Part shown: positions 18,226-26,309 of the stretch, piece after piece | Layout: the number at the start of each line of letters is the position of its first letter | Position numbering within the stretch: position 1 is the first letter of the stretch | Origin: Rufibacter roseus | GTDB taxonomy: Bacteria; Bacteroidota; Bacteroidia; Cytophagales; Hymenobacteraceae | Reading direction: 5' to 3' | Length of the DNA: 64,000 nt | NCBI RefSeq assembly: GCF_001647285.1 | Contig: NZ_LRML01000001.1 | Coordinates: 62,001-126,000 of the forward strand | Notes under the pieces: model-generated | Database searches by the model: none | What the model was told of the DNA's origin: nothing | Seen by the model: the letters and a program-made list of their open reading frames with translations, nothing else | Program-made: the position numbers and the translations under genes

Positions 18226-18244
18226 TTTCTAAAGCTAACAACCG

Positions 18245-20215
18245 ATGCAAAAAATAGGAAAGAGAATATGGCAGCAGGTGCTTTTAGCCGGAGCCTTGTT
18301 TGCAGGATTGGGCACAGAGGCAAAAGCGCAGGAGTCGCCTAAAGAAGAAGACTTTTTCAAGATCATGCGTGTTCCGTCACCAGAAGGCACCCTGCTGGAA
18401 GTAGGAGGTTTGGTGGTATTGCCTAATGGAAACTTAGGAATATCTACTCGGCGCGGAGATGTTTTCATTGTGGAGAACCCTACCAGTTCTAAACCGCACT
18501 TTAGAAAATTTGCCTCTGGGCTGCATGAGATTCTGGGCTTGGCTTATAAAAATGGATCTCTGTACTGCGCGCAACGCGGCGAACTCACTAAACTTACCGA
18601 TACCAATAATGACGGCAAAGCGGATATGTATGAAACCGTATATGCCTGGCCTTTATCGGGTAATTACCATGAGTACAGCTTCGGCCCTAAAATAGCTCCG
18701 GACGGTTCTTTCTTTGTGACAACCAACATTGGTTTCACCACTCCTTGGTGGGAAGGCAGAAGCATAGTGCCCTGGCGCGGCTGGACTTTGCATATCACTG
18801 AAGACGGCAAAATGGAGCCTTGGGCAGCCGGCATGCGCTCTCCCGCCGGCTTGGGCATGATAGACGGTGAATTTTTCTACACTGAAAACCAGGGAGACTG
18901 GGTAGGCTCTGGTGGTTTGTGGCACCTGAAAAAAGGAGCCTTTGCCGGGCACCCCGCCGGCCTGAAGTGGGCAGATCAGCCAAATTCACCGGTAAAAATC
19001 ACCCAATCACAAGTATACTCCATTGTTGATCCGCGTGACCAGAAGAACGAGAAAGGAGAATACGTTAAACCAGAGAATATCCCTAATGAACCGGTAGTCA
19101 CCTTATCTGACGTGAAAAAGAAACTTCCGGGTATTCAATTGCCGGCCGTGTGGCTTCCGCACGGAATTTTAGGGGTTTCTAACACTGAGATTCTGGAAAT
19201 ACCGAAAGACCATTTCGGGCCGTTTGAGGGGCAGTATCTGGTAGGAGACCAGGGGCAAAGCAAGATCATGCGTGTAGTACTGGAGAAGGTAAATGGAGAA
19301 TACCAGGGCGTAGCCTTTGACTTCCGGAGCGGTTTTCAGTCAGGAGTTTTGCGCATGGCCTGGGCGCAAGATAAATCACTGTTTGTAGGTGAAACCGCCC
19401 GCGGGTGGGGAGCCGCCGGCGAGGCTAGCGAAGGATTGCAGCGCCTGGTCTGGAATAACAGGATTCCGTTTGAGATGACTACCGTAAAAGCCATGCCCGA
19501 CGGGTTTGAGGTAGCCTTTACCACCCCCATTGACAAAAAATCAGCGGAAGATCTGGCCTCTTATGCGGTAGAGAGTTTCAGCTACAAATACCATCCGGTG
19601 TACGGAAGCCCAATTGTCAACAGAAAGAAATTGCCGATAAAAGGCGTGAAGGTATCAGAAAATGGCATGAACCTACGGTTAGTGGTAGAGGAACTGCGCG
19701 AAGGCTACATTCACCATATTCAACTGGAAGGAGTGCGGGCTAAAGAAAACGCTTATACCCTGGTGCACCCAGATGCCTACTACACGCTTAACCATATTCC
19801 GGCCGGCGCCAAGCTTTCTTTGAAAGAGACCAGCACCAGAAATTCTGCGGCGGCACCTAAGCCAAATGCGGCAAAAGCGAAAACACCAGCTGCGAAGGCT
19901 AAGGCTAACAGCAATGTTCCTGCTAAGGCTCCTGCACCAAAAGCCAAGCCTGACAATGTTGTGTTTACCTTCAATGATGTAAAGCCCCTGTTAACCAGAA
20001 ACACATGTTTGGCTTGCCACAACACTGAAAAGAAAATGGTAGGTCCTTCTTTTAAAGACATTGCCAAACGCAAGTACACGAATCAGCAGATAGTAGAACT
20101 AATTCATAATCCTAAACCAGAAAACTGGCCAGGTTATACCCCTATGCCTCCTATGCCGCAGGTTCCCCAAAGCGAAGCCCTTAAAATTGCCGCCTGGATT
20201 AACACCTTGAGGTAA
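18245..20215 (+). CDS. Secreted beta-propeller protein with C-terminal cytochrome c domain
   Basis: 656 aa. After a signal peptide comes a sorbosone-dehydrogenase/PQQ-type six-bladed propeller (VGGLVVLPNGNLGISTRRGD, GLAYKNGSLYCAQRGELTKL, YTENQGDWVGSGGLWHL, GQYLVGDQGQSKIMRV, SLFVGETARGWGAAG), then a beta module, an Ala/Lys/Pro-rich linker near residues 535-570, and a class I cytochrome c: CLACH (Cys588, Cys591, His592) with a candidate heme-ligand Met in MPPMPQV. The design suggests a periplasmic sugar or alcohol dehydrogenase passing electrons to its own heme. Placed between two DUF1080 genes, it may accept electrons from or carry out the sugar oxidation step; this is inference. Confidence 0.85.
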   Translation: MQKIGKRIWQQVLLAGALFAGLGTEAKAQESPKEEDFFKIMRVPSPEGTLLEVGGLVVLPNGNLGISTRRGDVFIVENPTSSKPHFRKFASGLHEILGLAYKNGSLYCAQRGELTKLTDTNNDGKADMYETVYAWPLSGNYHEYSFGPKIAPDGSFFVTTNIGFTTPWWEGRSIVPWRGWTLHITEDGKMEPWAAGMRSPAGLGMIDGEFFYTENQGDWVGSGGLWHLKKGAFAGHPAGLKWADQPNSPVKITQSQVYSIVDPRDQKNEKGEYVKPENIPNEPVVTLSDVKKKLPGIQLPAVWLPHGILGVSNTEILEIPKDHFGPFEGQYLVGDQGQSKIMRVVLEKVNGEYQGVAFDFRSGFQSGVLRMAWAQDKSLFVGETARGWGAAGEASEGLQRLVWNNRIPFEMTTVKAMPDGFEVAFTTPIDKKSAEDLASYAVESFSYKYHPVYGSPIVNRKKLPIKGVKVSENGMNLRLVVEELREGYIHHIQLEGVRAKENAYTLVHPDAYYTLNHIPAGAKLSLKETSTRNSAAAPKPNAAKAKTPAAKAKANSNVPAKAPAPKAKPDNVVFTFNDVKPLLTRNTCLACHNTEKKMVGPSFKDIAKRKYTNQQIVELIHNPKPENWPGYTPMPPMPQVPQSEALKIAAWINTLR

Positions 20216-20280
20216 GAAGCCTGAAAATTTTTTTGAATGGCTTCTGGTTGGCGTTTCAACTTGCTGAACGCATGGTAAAA

Positions 20281-20329
20281 GCTTTCTGTTTTGGGCTGTT
20301 TTTTTGTAAACAGCCCCAAAACAGAAAGC
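20281..20329. repeat. Dispersed palindrome copy 4
   Basis: Arms of about 21 bp (GCTTTCTGTTTTGGGCTG and CAGCCCCAAAACAGAAAGC) pair with one bulged base. It lies 66 bases after the cytochrome gene, before the second DUF1080 gene. Confidence 0.88.
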
Positions 20330-20435
20330 ACTACCGTGTATTTGCCTCTTGTAGGCCAGATATCTAACTCTTCATACAGACTCTTAAAATAATTCATTGC
20401 TGAATGCAGCCGCACTTAAAAGCGAGAAAATCTTT

Positions 20436-21200
20436 ATGAATAGAAAACTAACTTTTACCTGGACCTTGGCATTTGTAGCTGCCGGGTTTCTGACCCAGGA
20501 AGCTGCCTTTGCCCAAGAGGTGCCAAAGCCAGCTAAAATGACCCCAGAGATGACCGAATTTTGGGAACCGGAGCCACGCGTAGTAACCCCCGGGGTAAAC
20601 AATGCCGCCCCTTCAGACGCAATTGTGCTATTCAACGGCAAAGATTTATCAGAATGGAAAGCCAAATCAGACGGCGGAGAGGCTAAATGGACACTTAAAA
20701 ATGGAGCCTTTACCGTGGGCAAAGGAGATATCACCACCAAAAAAGAATTCGGTGATTTTCAGTTGCACATAGAATGGAGCGCTCCAGACGAGGTAAAAGG
20801 CAGCAGCCAGGGGCGCGGCAACAGCGGTATTTTCCTTCAGGATAGGTACGAGGTGCAAATACTAGATTCGTACCAAAACCGCACCTACGCCAATGGCCAA
20901 GCCGCCAGTGTTTACAAACAGCATCCCCCGCTGGTGAACGCCATGCGCAAACCTACTGAGTGGAACGTGTATGACATCATTTATACGGCACCCCGCTTCA
21001 AAGAAGACGGCTCTCTTTTTTCACCGGCCCGTGTTACGGTGTTGCACAACGGAGTGGTAGTACAAAACAATGTTGAAATAAAAGGCCCCACCGAATACAT
21101 TGGGCTGCCGCAGTACAAAGCTCATGGAAAGGCCCCCATTAGCTTACAGGACCATGGTGACTTAATAAGTTACCGCAATATCTGGATCAGGGAATTATAA
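20436..21200 (+). CDS. Secreted DUF1080 protein (3-keto-glycoside hydrolase type)
   Basis: 254 aa, essentially one DUF1080 domain behind a signal peptide (start at 20436, [19 protein letters not shown], cleavage near AFAQ). The frame is open back to 20397, but that would put charged residues before the signal. Motifs: [59 protein letters not shown] and GPISLQDHG-like ([18 protein letters not shown]). This is the compact form of the family that cleaves 3-keto-disaccharides/glycosides after an oxidoreductase has made the 3-keto group. The Gfo/Idh/MocA enzyme at 22332 could supply that substrate. Confidence 0.88.
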   Translation: MNRKLTFTWTLAFVAAGFLTQEAAFAQEVPKPAKMTPEMTEFWEPEPRVVTPGVNNAAPSDAIVLFNGKDLSEWKAKSDGGEAKWTLKNGAFTVGKGDITTKKEFGDFQLHIEWSAPDEVKGSSQGRGNSGIFLQDRYEVQILDSYQNRTYANGQAASVYKQHPPLVNAMRKPTEWNVYDIIYTAPRFKEDGSLFSPARVTVLHNGVVVQNNVEIKGPTEYIGLPQYKAHGKAPISLQDHGDLISYRNIWIREL

Positions 21201-21280
21201 ACTGAAGTGCCAGTAGCTTCTGTGACGGCATCGGTTAAAAACCTTAATGCTATATCACCACTCTTAGCCAGCTAACTCGC

Positions 21281-21326
21281 GTTTCTGTTTTTGACCTGTT
21301 TTTAGAAAATGGGGTCAAAAACAAAC
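21281..21326. repeat. Dispersed palindrome copy 5
   Basis: Arms GTTTCTGTTTTTGACC and GGTCAAAAACAAAC pair with a two-base gap. The variable core is TTGACC/GGTCAA, different from copy 4 but still paired. It is intergenic, between the DUF1080 gene and the cupin gene. Confidence 0.82.
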
Positions 21327-21399
21327 CTGACGGGGCAAGGGCTGACATCAAAAATTAAGACAACCCAATAAAGCTTTAACCAAAAACAAGATTACCAAA

Positions 21400-21900
21400 A
21401 TGACTACTACTGAAAAAGAAACACTTTTTAAGGACATTGAAAAGAAATTACAGCAGCAGGGCTTTGAGATCTCTAACAAAGACATGACCCGGCCCTGGGG
21501 CGGTTTCTTTGTGATAAAGGAAGACCAGGCTCAGCAATTCGCCGATATCTTTTTCGATGGAATGGCCATTGAAGATTTAAAAATATCAGGCAAACTTAGC
21601 CCTAAAATATTGGTTGTTGCCCCTGAGAAAAGACTATCTTGGCAGTACCACCACCGCCGGGCAGAAATCTGGAAAGTAGTAGACGGCAAGGTTGGCGTTG
21701 TAGTGAGTGACACCGACGAGGAAGGTGAGGTAAAAGAACTGGAACCGGGCAGCCTTATCACGTTACAGCAAGGTGAACGCCACCGGCTGGTAGGTTTAAG
21801 CGGTTGGGGCGTTCTGGCCGAGATATGGCAGCACACAGACATTCACATGCCCTCAGATGAAGATGATATTGTACGGGTACAAGACGATTTCGGGAGGTAA
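21400..21900 (+). CDS. Cupin phosphomannose-isomerase-like protein
   Basis: 166 aa single-cupin protein of the type II mannose-6-phosphate isomerase C-terminal family. Motifs: RPWGGFFVI near residue 30, KILVVAPEKRLSWQYHHRRAEIWKVVDGK (first cupin motif, with metal-binding His-His and Glu), and PGSLITLQQGERHRLVGL (second motif with His). The Gln-Tyr-His-His arrangement matches the metal site of this family. It would interconvert mannose-6-phosphate and fructose-6-phosphate, which fits mannose released by GH76/GH125/GH92 and phosphorylated by the ROK kinase. It is cytoplasmic, with no signal peptide. Confidence 0.85.
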   Translation: MTTTEKETLFKDIEKKLQQQGFEISNKDMTRPWGGFFVIKEDQAQQFADIFFDGMAIEDLKISGKLSPKILVVAPEKRLSWQYHHRRAEIWKVVDGKVGVVVSDTDEEGEVKELEPGSLITLQQGERHRLVGLSGWGVLAEIWQHTDIHMPSDEDDIVRVQDDFGR

Positions 21901-21972
21901 AGCATCCTCGGTTCAATAAGCTTTCTTTATAGACTGGCTTATTGCCATTTTGATTCATCAAGGCAATGCCCC

Positions 21973-22143
21973 ATGAAGCAAATAACAGAGACCTCTCGAA
22001 CAGCCTTACCGCAACCGCTACTGAAAAGTAAGATCTCATTCACAGGGATTGTATAGGTGGTTGAATTCGTTTTCGTTACCTCTCTTTTTATGCTCTGGGG
22101 CATTGCCATATCCATGAGCTACGTGCTGAAAAAGAGCTTTTAA
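21973..22143 (+). pseudogene. Remnant of the N-terminus of an FHS/FucP-type MFS sugar permease
   Basis: From the ATG at 21973 one frame reads a hydrophilic start (MKQITETSRTALPQPLLKSK), then a TAG at 22054-22056, then VVEFVFVTSLFMLWGIAISM followed by SYVLKKSF and TAA at 22141. The segment FVFVTSLFMLWGIAIS is very like the first membrane helix of fucose/glucose-galactose:H+ symporters (typical TSLFFLWGFA). The rest of the roughly 400 aa permease is missing. The best reading is a gene reduced by a large deletion plus a nonsense change. Its position directly after the mannose-isomerase gene is where a PUL would carry its inner-membrane sugar importer. Confidence 0.5.
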
Positions 22144-22331
22144 ACCTGCTTCGGGTAGCTAAGGCTCCGTCAGGGTTTGTGCAGATCTCTTACACCTGTG
22201 GTGCAGAACTTAGCACTAGTATAAATTACAAAGGGTTTTTATGGTTGAGGAGTTTTCTGGGCTTCATAACCTCGGGAAAACCAGCATCCACTGCTTAAAC
22301 TGCAAAGCGACATTAAACTTTTTTTCTAGCT

Positions 22332-23417
22332 ATGAAATCTATTCTAATCACCGCCTTCTGTGCTATCTTTTTCACACAGGCATTTGCTCAACAGAAAGTT
22401 AGAATTGCTATAGCAGGACTTAGCCACGGGCACGTAGACTGGTTCTTCAACAGATCAGATAAAACTGATATTACTTTGGTAGGGATCTATGAGCCAAATA
22501 AGGAATTAGCGGAGAAATACGCTAAGAAATATAAAATTAACCCACGCCTTTTTTTTACCGATCTTGCTACAATGCTTGATAAAGTAAAACCAGATGCAGT
22601 CTCTGCCTTTGGAGCTACTAATGAGCACATTGCTGTTGTACGGGCGTGTGCTCCAAGAAAAATACATGTAATGGTAGAAAAGCCGCTTGCTACTACCTTG
22701 GCAGACGCAAAAGAAATACAGTCTCTGGCTCAGGCAAATGGCATTCATGTGTTGACAAACTTTGAGACATCTTGGTATGCTAGTAACCAGTATGTTAATA
22801 ATCTGGTGGAAGAGGGCAAGCTAGGGGAAATTCGCAAAGTAGTAGTCAATAGTGGGCACCAAGGACCTAAAGAAATCAACGTGAGTGATGAGTTTTTTGA
22901 GATACTGACAGATCCAGAGAAAAACGGAGCCGGGGCCTTGATGGATTTCGGCTGTTACGGCGCTAATTTAATGACGTGGCTGATGAAGGGAGAAAGACCT
23001 ATTTCCGTAACCGCGGTAATCCATCAGAATAAGCCAGGCATTTATAAAAAGGTAGACGATGAAGCATCTATCATATTGCAGTACCCCAAAGCCCAATGTA
23101 TTATCCAAGGTTCTTGGAACTGGCCATTCTCCAGGAAGGATATGGAAGTATATGGAACAAAAGCTTACGCCATTGCGGTTGACGCAACCACCGTACACCA
23201 ACGGCTGGCAGAAAATTCTCCTGAAGAAGCCATGAAGATAGCACCTCGCCCTGATCCCTATACTGATCCTTTTGCTTTATTTGCCTCTGTGGTAAGTGGG
23301 AAATTAACTCTAGGTAAAAACGACTTATATAACTTGCCTATTAATGTTACAGTTGTTGAAATACTAACGGCGGCCAAACAATCTGCAGCATTGAATAAAA
23401 CTATATTTTTAAAATAA
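22332..23417 (+). CDS. Exported Gfo/Idh/MocA-family oxidoreductase
   Basis: 361 aa NAD(P)-type sugar oxidoreductase. There is a signal peptide (MKSILITAFCAIFFTQAFAQ), unusual for this mostly cytoplasmic family but common in Bacteroidota sugar loci. The Rossmann start VRIAIAGLSHGHVDWF uses a GLSHGH variant of the GxGxxG motif. The family hallmark EKPLATTLADAKEI follows near residue 118, then the substrate domain (GALMDFGCYGANLMTW). Relatives act as glycoside 3-dehydrogenases that create 3-keto sugars for DUF1080 hydrolases, matching the neighbours. The gene appears more AT-rich than the cluster before it. Confidence 0.87.
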   Translation: MKSILITAFCAIFFTQAFAQQKVRIAIAGLSHGHVDWFFNRSDKTDITLVGIYEPNKELAEKYAKKYKINPRLFFTDLATMLDKVKPDAVSAFGATNEHIAVVRACAPRKIHVMVEKPLATTLADAKEIQSLAQANGIHVLTNFETSWYASNQYVNNLVEEGKLGEIRKVVVNSGHQGPKEINVSDEFFEILTDPEKNGAGALMDFGCYGANLMTWLMKGERPISVTAVIHQNKPGIYKKVDDEASIILQYPKAQCIIQGSWNWPFSRKDMEVYGTKAYAIAVDATTVHQRLAENSPEEAMKIAPRPDPYTDPFALFASVVSGKLTLGKNDLYNLPINVTVVEILTAAKQSAALNKTIFLK

Positions 23418-23562
23418 CCTCTATAAGTCTTAAATGAAGGAACAATGCATAAGAGAATAAGCTGGTTTTCTCTTATGAACCCCAATTCATTGCGAAATAA
23501 GGGTATCAAGATTGTATTCCGGAGGCCACCTATAAGGCGAAGACTCAAAGCTTATGCAAGCA

Positions 23563-23600
23563 AAAAGCCACTTACAAGTTTTATCTCGTAAGTGGCTTTT
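23563..23600. terminator. Terminator hairpin beside tRNA-Asn
   Basis: 13-bp perfect arms 23563-23575 and 23588-23600 with A/T tails on both sides. It starts 8 bases past the 3' end of the minus-strand tRNA gene, so it probably ends that transcript. It could also stop readthrough from the oxidoreductase gene on the plus strand. Confidence 0.75.
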
Positions 23601-23607
23601 CTTGTTG

Positions 23608-23681
23608 CTCCCCCTCTTGGGCTCGAACCAAGGACCCCATGATTAACAGTCATGTGCTCTAACCGACTGAGCTAAGGAGGA
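23608..23681 (-). tRNA. tRNA-Asn (anticodon GTT)
   Basis: Read on the minus strand: acceptor stem TCCTCCT paired with AGGGGGA (one G-U pair), D arm GCTCAGTCGGTTAGAGC, anticodon stem CATGA/TCATG with loop CTGTTAA (anticodon GTT), T arm CTTGG-TTCGAGC-CCAAG, discriminator G. The 3' CCA is not encoded. 74 bases. Confidence 0.96.
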
Positions 23682-23810
23682 GTGTTATTCGTTGCCGTAG
23701 CGTTGAATAGTGATGCAAAAGTAATGGGCTGCCTGTGATTACGCAAGTGTTCCTCAAGAAAAATTTTAGTCTTTTTAGTAAAACGCTGAAAATGAAAGGA
23801 GAAATTTTTT

Positions 23811-23849
23811 CGTTTTTGCCCTCTTTTCGAAAAAATAGCTCTAAAACAG
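23811..23849. repeat. Dispersed palindrome copy 6 (degenerate)
   Basis: Reads CGTTTTTGCCCTCTTTTC then GAAAAAATAGCTCTAAAACAG. The outer and central blocks of the family are kept but the core pairs poorly. It lies just past the 3' end of the minus-strand hydroxyacyl-CoA dehydrogenase gene. Confidence 0.65.
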
Positions 23850-23853
23850 CTTT

Positions 23854-24720
23854 TTACTTTTGAGTAGGATACTCATAAAACCCGCGTCCGGTTTTGCGGC
23901 CGTGGTGCCCGGCATCCACTTTTTGCTGTTGCCAGCGGCTGGGTCTGAACTTAGGGTCTTGGTGAAAGGCCTCAAACATGGCGCTGGTCACCGAGAAATT
24001 GGTATCTACGCCAATCAAATCCATGAGCTGGAAAGGACCCATTTTAAATCCGCTGGCCTGTAGCAGGCGGTCAATGCTTTCATGGCTAGCTACGTTTTCT
24101 TCCAGCAGTTTCAGGCTCTCTACGTAAAAATGACGAGCCACCCGGTTCACAATAAAGCCAGGGGCGTCTTGGGCAATAACCGGCGTTTTGCCCAATCTCA
24201 GCGCCAGTTCTTTCATGAGCTGCGTTACTTCTGGGGCGGTGGCGGCTCCTGAAATTACTTCCACCAGTTTCATGATGGTAGCCGGGTTGAAAAAGTGAAG
24301 TCCTACCACACGCTCGGGGCCCTGCACCTTGGCCGCAATGCGGGTAATAGGCAGCGAGGAGGTGTTGGAGGCTAAAATTGTGCTTGGCTTGTTCTGTTGC
24401 GCTACCTCATTTAAGATGCTATGCTTCACATCCAGCCGCTCCACTACGGCCTCAATCACCACCTCAGCCCGTAGCTGCAGCACATCTTTAGTGAAAGTAA
24501 TTCTGTCAAGTATCTCCTCTTGCTCCTGTGAAGAGATTTTTCCTTTGTCCGCCAGCTTCGCCAAAGAAGCCATGGTAGTGGTTTCCGCCTTCTCCAACAC
24601 GGTGGCATTGATGTCATACAAGATGGTGGTGAAACCAGATTGGGCACATAATTGGGCAATGCCCTGACCCATGGTGCCAGCTCCAATTACTGCTATTGTT
24701 TCAATGTCTTGAAGAGTCAT
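23854..24720 (-). CDS. 3-hydroxyacyl-CoA (3-hydroxybutyryl-CoA) dehydrogenase
   Basis: 288 aa cytoplasmic NAD-dependent enzyme that oxidises L-3-hydroxyacyl-CoA, or runs in reverse, in fatty-acid or aromatic degradation (Hbd/PaaH family). Visible features: Rossmann motif IAVIGAGTMGQGIAQLCA at residues 9-26, ASNTSSLPIT, the catalytic His in VVGLHFFNPATIMKLVEV, and the C-terminal domain with PGFIVNRVARHFYVESL and HHGRKTGRGFYEY. The length matches single-function members. No other fatty-acid genes sit beside it, so the pathway cannot be fixed from context. Confidence 0.93.
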   Translation of the reverse strand: MTLQDIETIAVIGAGTMGQGIAQLCAQSGFTTILYDINATVLEKAETTTMASLAKLADKGKISSQEQEEILDRITFTKDVLQLRAEVVIEAVVERLDVKHSILNEVAQQNKPSTILASNTSSLPITRIAAKVQGPERVVGLHFFNPATIMKLVEVISGAATAPEVTQLMKELALRLGKTPVIAQDAPGFIVNRVARHFYVESLKLLEENVASHESIDRLLQASGFKMGPFQLMDLIGVDTNFSVTSAMFEAFHQDPKFRPSRWQQQKVDAGHHGRKTGRGFYEYPTQK

Positions 24721-24847
24721 TTATTAATGTGCTGATGTGCTAGTTGATTTGGGAATTTGAAGATGTGGAAATTTGAGAATGGCAATATTGTGGCCTAGTT
24801 TTCTTGTGGTACTACCTAAACTCGAGAACGGTAATGTGACTATAAAC

Positions 24848-24883
24848 GTTTTCGGCCTGCTTTTTGAAAAACAGGCCGAAAAC
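24848..24883. repeat. Dispersed palindrome copy 7 (perfect core)
   Basis: GTTTTCGGCCTG pairs perfectly with CAGGCCGAAAAC, closed by TTTTT/AAAAA in the centre. The core CGGCCTG differs from copy 1 (CAGGCTG) with matching changes on both arms. It lies between the dehydrogenase gene start and the pheS end, both on the minus strand. Confidence 0.9.
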
Positions 24884-24963
24884 AGCAAATTTGTGTAGAG
24901 CGTCTAAATTGTACCAATTTCTGAATTAAAGACAAACTAGCACATTAAGAAATTAGCACATTG

Positions 24964-25989
24964 TCAAACCGCCTCAAACTGACGCAAAAAGCGGGCGTCG
25001 TTCTCGGTGAATAGGCGAAGGTCTTTGATCTGGTATTTGAGCATGGTAATGCGCTCAATGCCCATGCCGAAGGCGAAACCGGAGAACTCTTTAGAGTCGA
25101 TACCGCAGTTTTCCAGCACCTGTGGGTCAACCATACCGCTACCGCCAATCTCTACCCAGCCGCTGCCCTTGCAGATGTTGCAGCCCGTGCCTTTGCAGAT
25201 GTGGCAGGTGATGTCAATCTCGGCGCTGGGCTCAGTGAAGGGGAAGAACGACGGCCGGAACCGGATCTGCGTGTCAGGGCCAAACAGCTCCTTCACGAAG
25301 TAATATAAGGTGTCTTTCAAGTCTTTGAAGCTTACGCCCCGGTCCACAAACAGACCCTCTACCTGATGGAACACGCAATGCGCACGCGCCGAGATAGCCT
25401 CATTCCGGAATACGCGTCCCGGCGACAAGGTACGAATAGGCGGTTTCTGGTGCTCCATCACGCGCACCTGTACGCTGCTGGTGTGGGTGCGTAGCAACAT
25501 GTCTGGGTTTTTGCTCAGGAAAAAGGTGTCCTGCATGTCGCGGGCGGGGTGGTTCTCGGGGAAATTCAGCGCAGAGAAGTTATGCCAGTCGTCTTCCATC
25601 TCCGGCCCCTCAGACACATTGAAACCAATACGCTCAAAAATACGGATGATCTGCTCCCGCACGCGGGCCAGCGGGTGGCGGGTGCCCAAGGTGTTAGGCA
25701 CGGGCGGCAAGGTGAAATCTAAACCAGACAGAGCATCGGGCGTGGCGTTCTGCTCCAAGGCTTCCTGCGCAGCGTCAAACTTCTGCTGTGCCAGTTGCTT
25801 CAGTTGGTTTAGTTCCTGGCCCACCTGCTTGCGCTGCTCCGGTGCCACGGTTTTCATCTCGTCAAACAAAGCGGCAATCTGGCCTTTCCGGCTTACATAG
25901 GTGTTCTTGAAGGCCTCCAGTTGCTCCTTGTTCTCTATAGTATAGGCCTCTACCTCTTGGGTCAGGCGTTTAATATTCTCGAATAGCAT
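24964..25989 (-). CDS. pheS: Phenylalanyl-tRNA synthetase alpha subunit
   Basis: 341 aa class II aminoacyl-tRNA synthetase subunit that charges tRNA-Phe together with PheT (not in the window). An N-terminal coiled-coil arm (MLFENIKRLTQEVEAYTIEN, KNTYVSRKGQIAALFDEMK) is followed by the catalytic core: PLARVREQIIRIFERIGFNV, HNFSALNFPENHPARDMQDT (motif 1 region), RTHTSSVQVR, FHQVEGLFVD (motif 2) and FAFGMGIERITML (motif 3). The start at 25989 matches where relatives begin; the frame is open to 26022, but those extra residues would overlap the likely promoter. A TATCTTTG box only 4 bases before the ATG suggests a leaderless or near-leaderless mRNA. Confidence 0.96.
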   Translation of the reverse strand: MLFENIKRLTQEVEAYTIENKEQLEAFKNTYVSRKGQIAALFDEMKTVAPEQRKQVGQELNQLKQLAQQKFDAAQEALEQNATPDALSGLDFTLPPVPNTLGTRHPLARVREQIIRIFERIGFNVSEGPEMEDDWHNFSALNFPENHPARDMQDTFFLSKNPDMLLRTHTSSVQVRVMEHQKPPIRTLSPGRVFRNEAISARAHCVFHQVEGLFVDRGVSFKDLKDTLYYFVKELFGPDTQIRFRPSFFPFTEPSAEIDITCHICKGTGCNICKGSGWVEIGGSGMVDPQVLENCGIDSKEFSGFAFGMGIERITMLKYQIKDLRLFTENDARFLRQFEAV

Positions 25990-25993
25990 AGGG

Positions 25994-26001
25994 CAAAGAT
26001 A
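25994..26001 (-). promoter_or_regulatory. Promoter -7 box (TATCTTTG) for pheS
   Basis: On the minus strand TATCTTTG matches the Bacteroidota -7 consensus TAnnTTTG exactly. It lies just 4 bases upstream of the pheS ATG, so the transcript would start at or next to the start codon. No clear -33 TTTG was found. Confidence 0.4.
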
Positions 26002-26054
26002 GCAATTAACGAAATACGGCACACCTACCTACTCGTGCAGCAGCTATGGCTAAA

Positions 26055-26092
26055 TGTTTTGAGGCTGTTTTTCCCAAAACAGCCTCAAAACA
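26055..26092. repeat. Dispersed palindrome copy 8 (perfect 17-bp arms)
   Basis: TGTTTTGAGGCTGTTTT and AAAACAGCCTCAAAACA pair perfectly around a 4-base loop. It lies in the shared upstream region of divergent pheS and the TetR gene. Confidence 0.92.
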
Positions 26093-26197
26093 AAATATTC
26101 AGGCACTGAAATTACCAGTTCAGAAGGCTTTTTAGCGGTTTGGTCAGATTTAACATTTGGTATTGTCTTAAGTCAGGTAGTTTTCCTTTCATAAATA

Positions 26198-26205
26198 TAG
26201 CTTTG
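26198..26205 (+). promoter_or_regulatory. Possible -7 box (TAGCTTTG) for the TetR-efflux operon
   Basis: TAGCTTTG matches TAnnTTTG and lies about 105 bases before the TetR ATG on the plus strand. No good -33 element is visible, so this is tentative. The space between the box and the ATG could hold the operator of the TetR protein. Confidence 0.3.
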
Positions 26206-26309
26206 CTACTATATATCCTTTTACGGTATACAGATTATCAATGAGTTAAATTTACTCGGAAACTTTGGAAACATGAAAAGTTTCCATGCGTTTGCGCCCG
26301 ATTTAGCTA

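Noticed and set aside
25990-26022. Earlier start for PheS adding 11 residues
   Set aside because: The residues are not typical of PheS and the DNA contains the likely promoter box.
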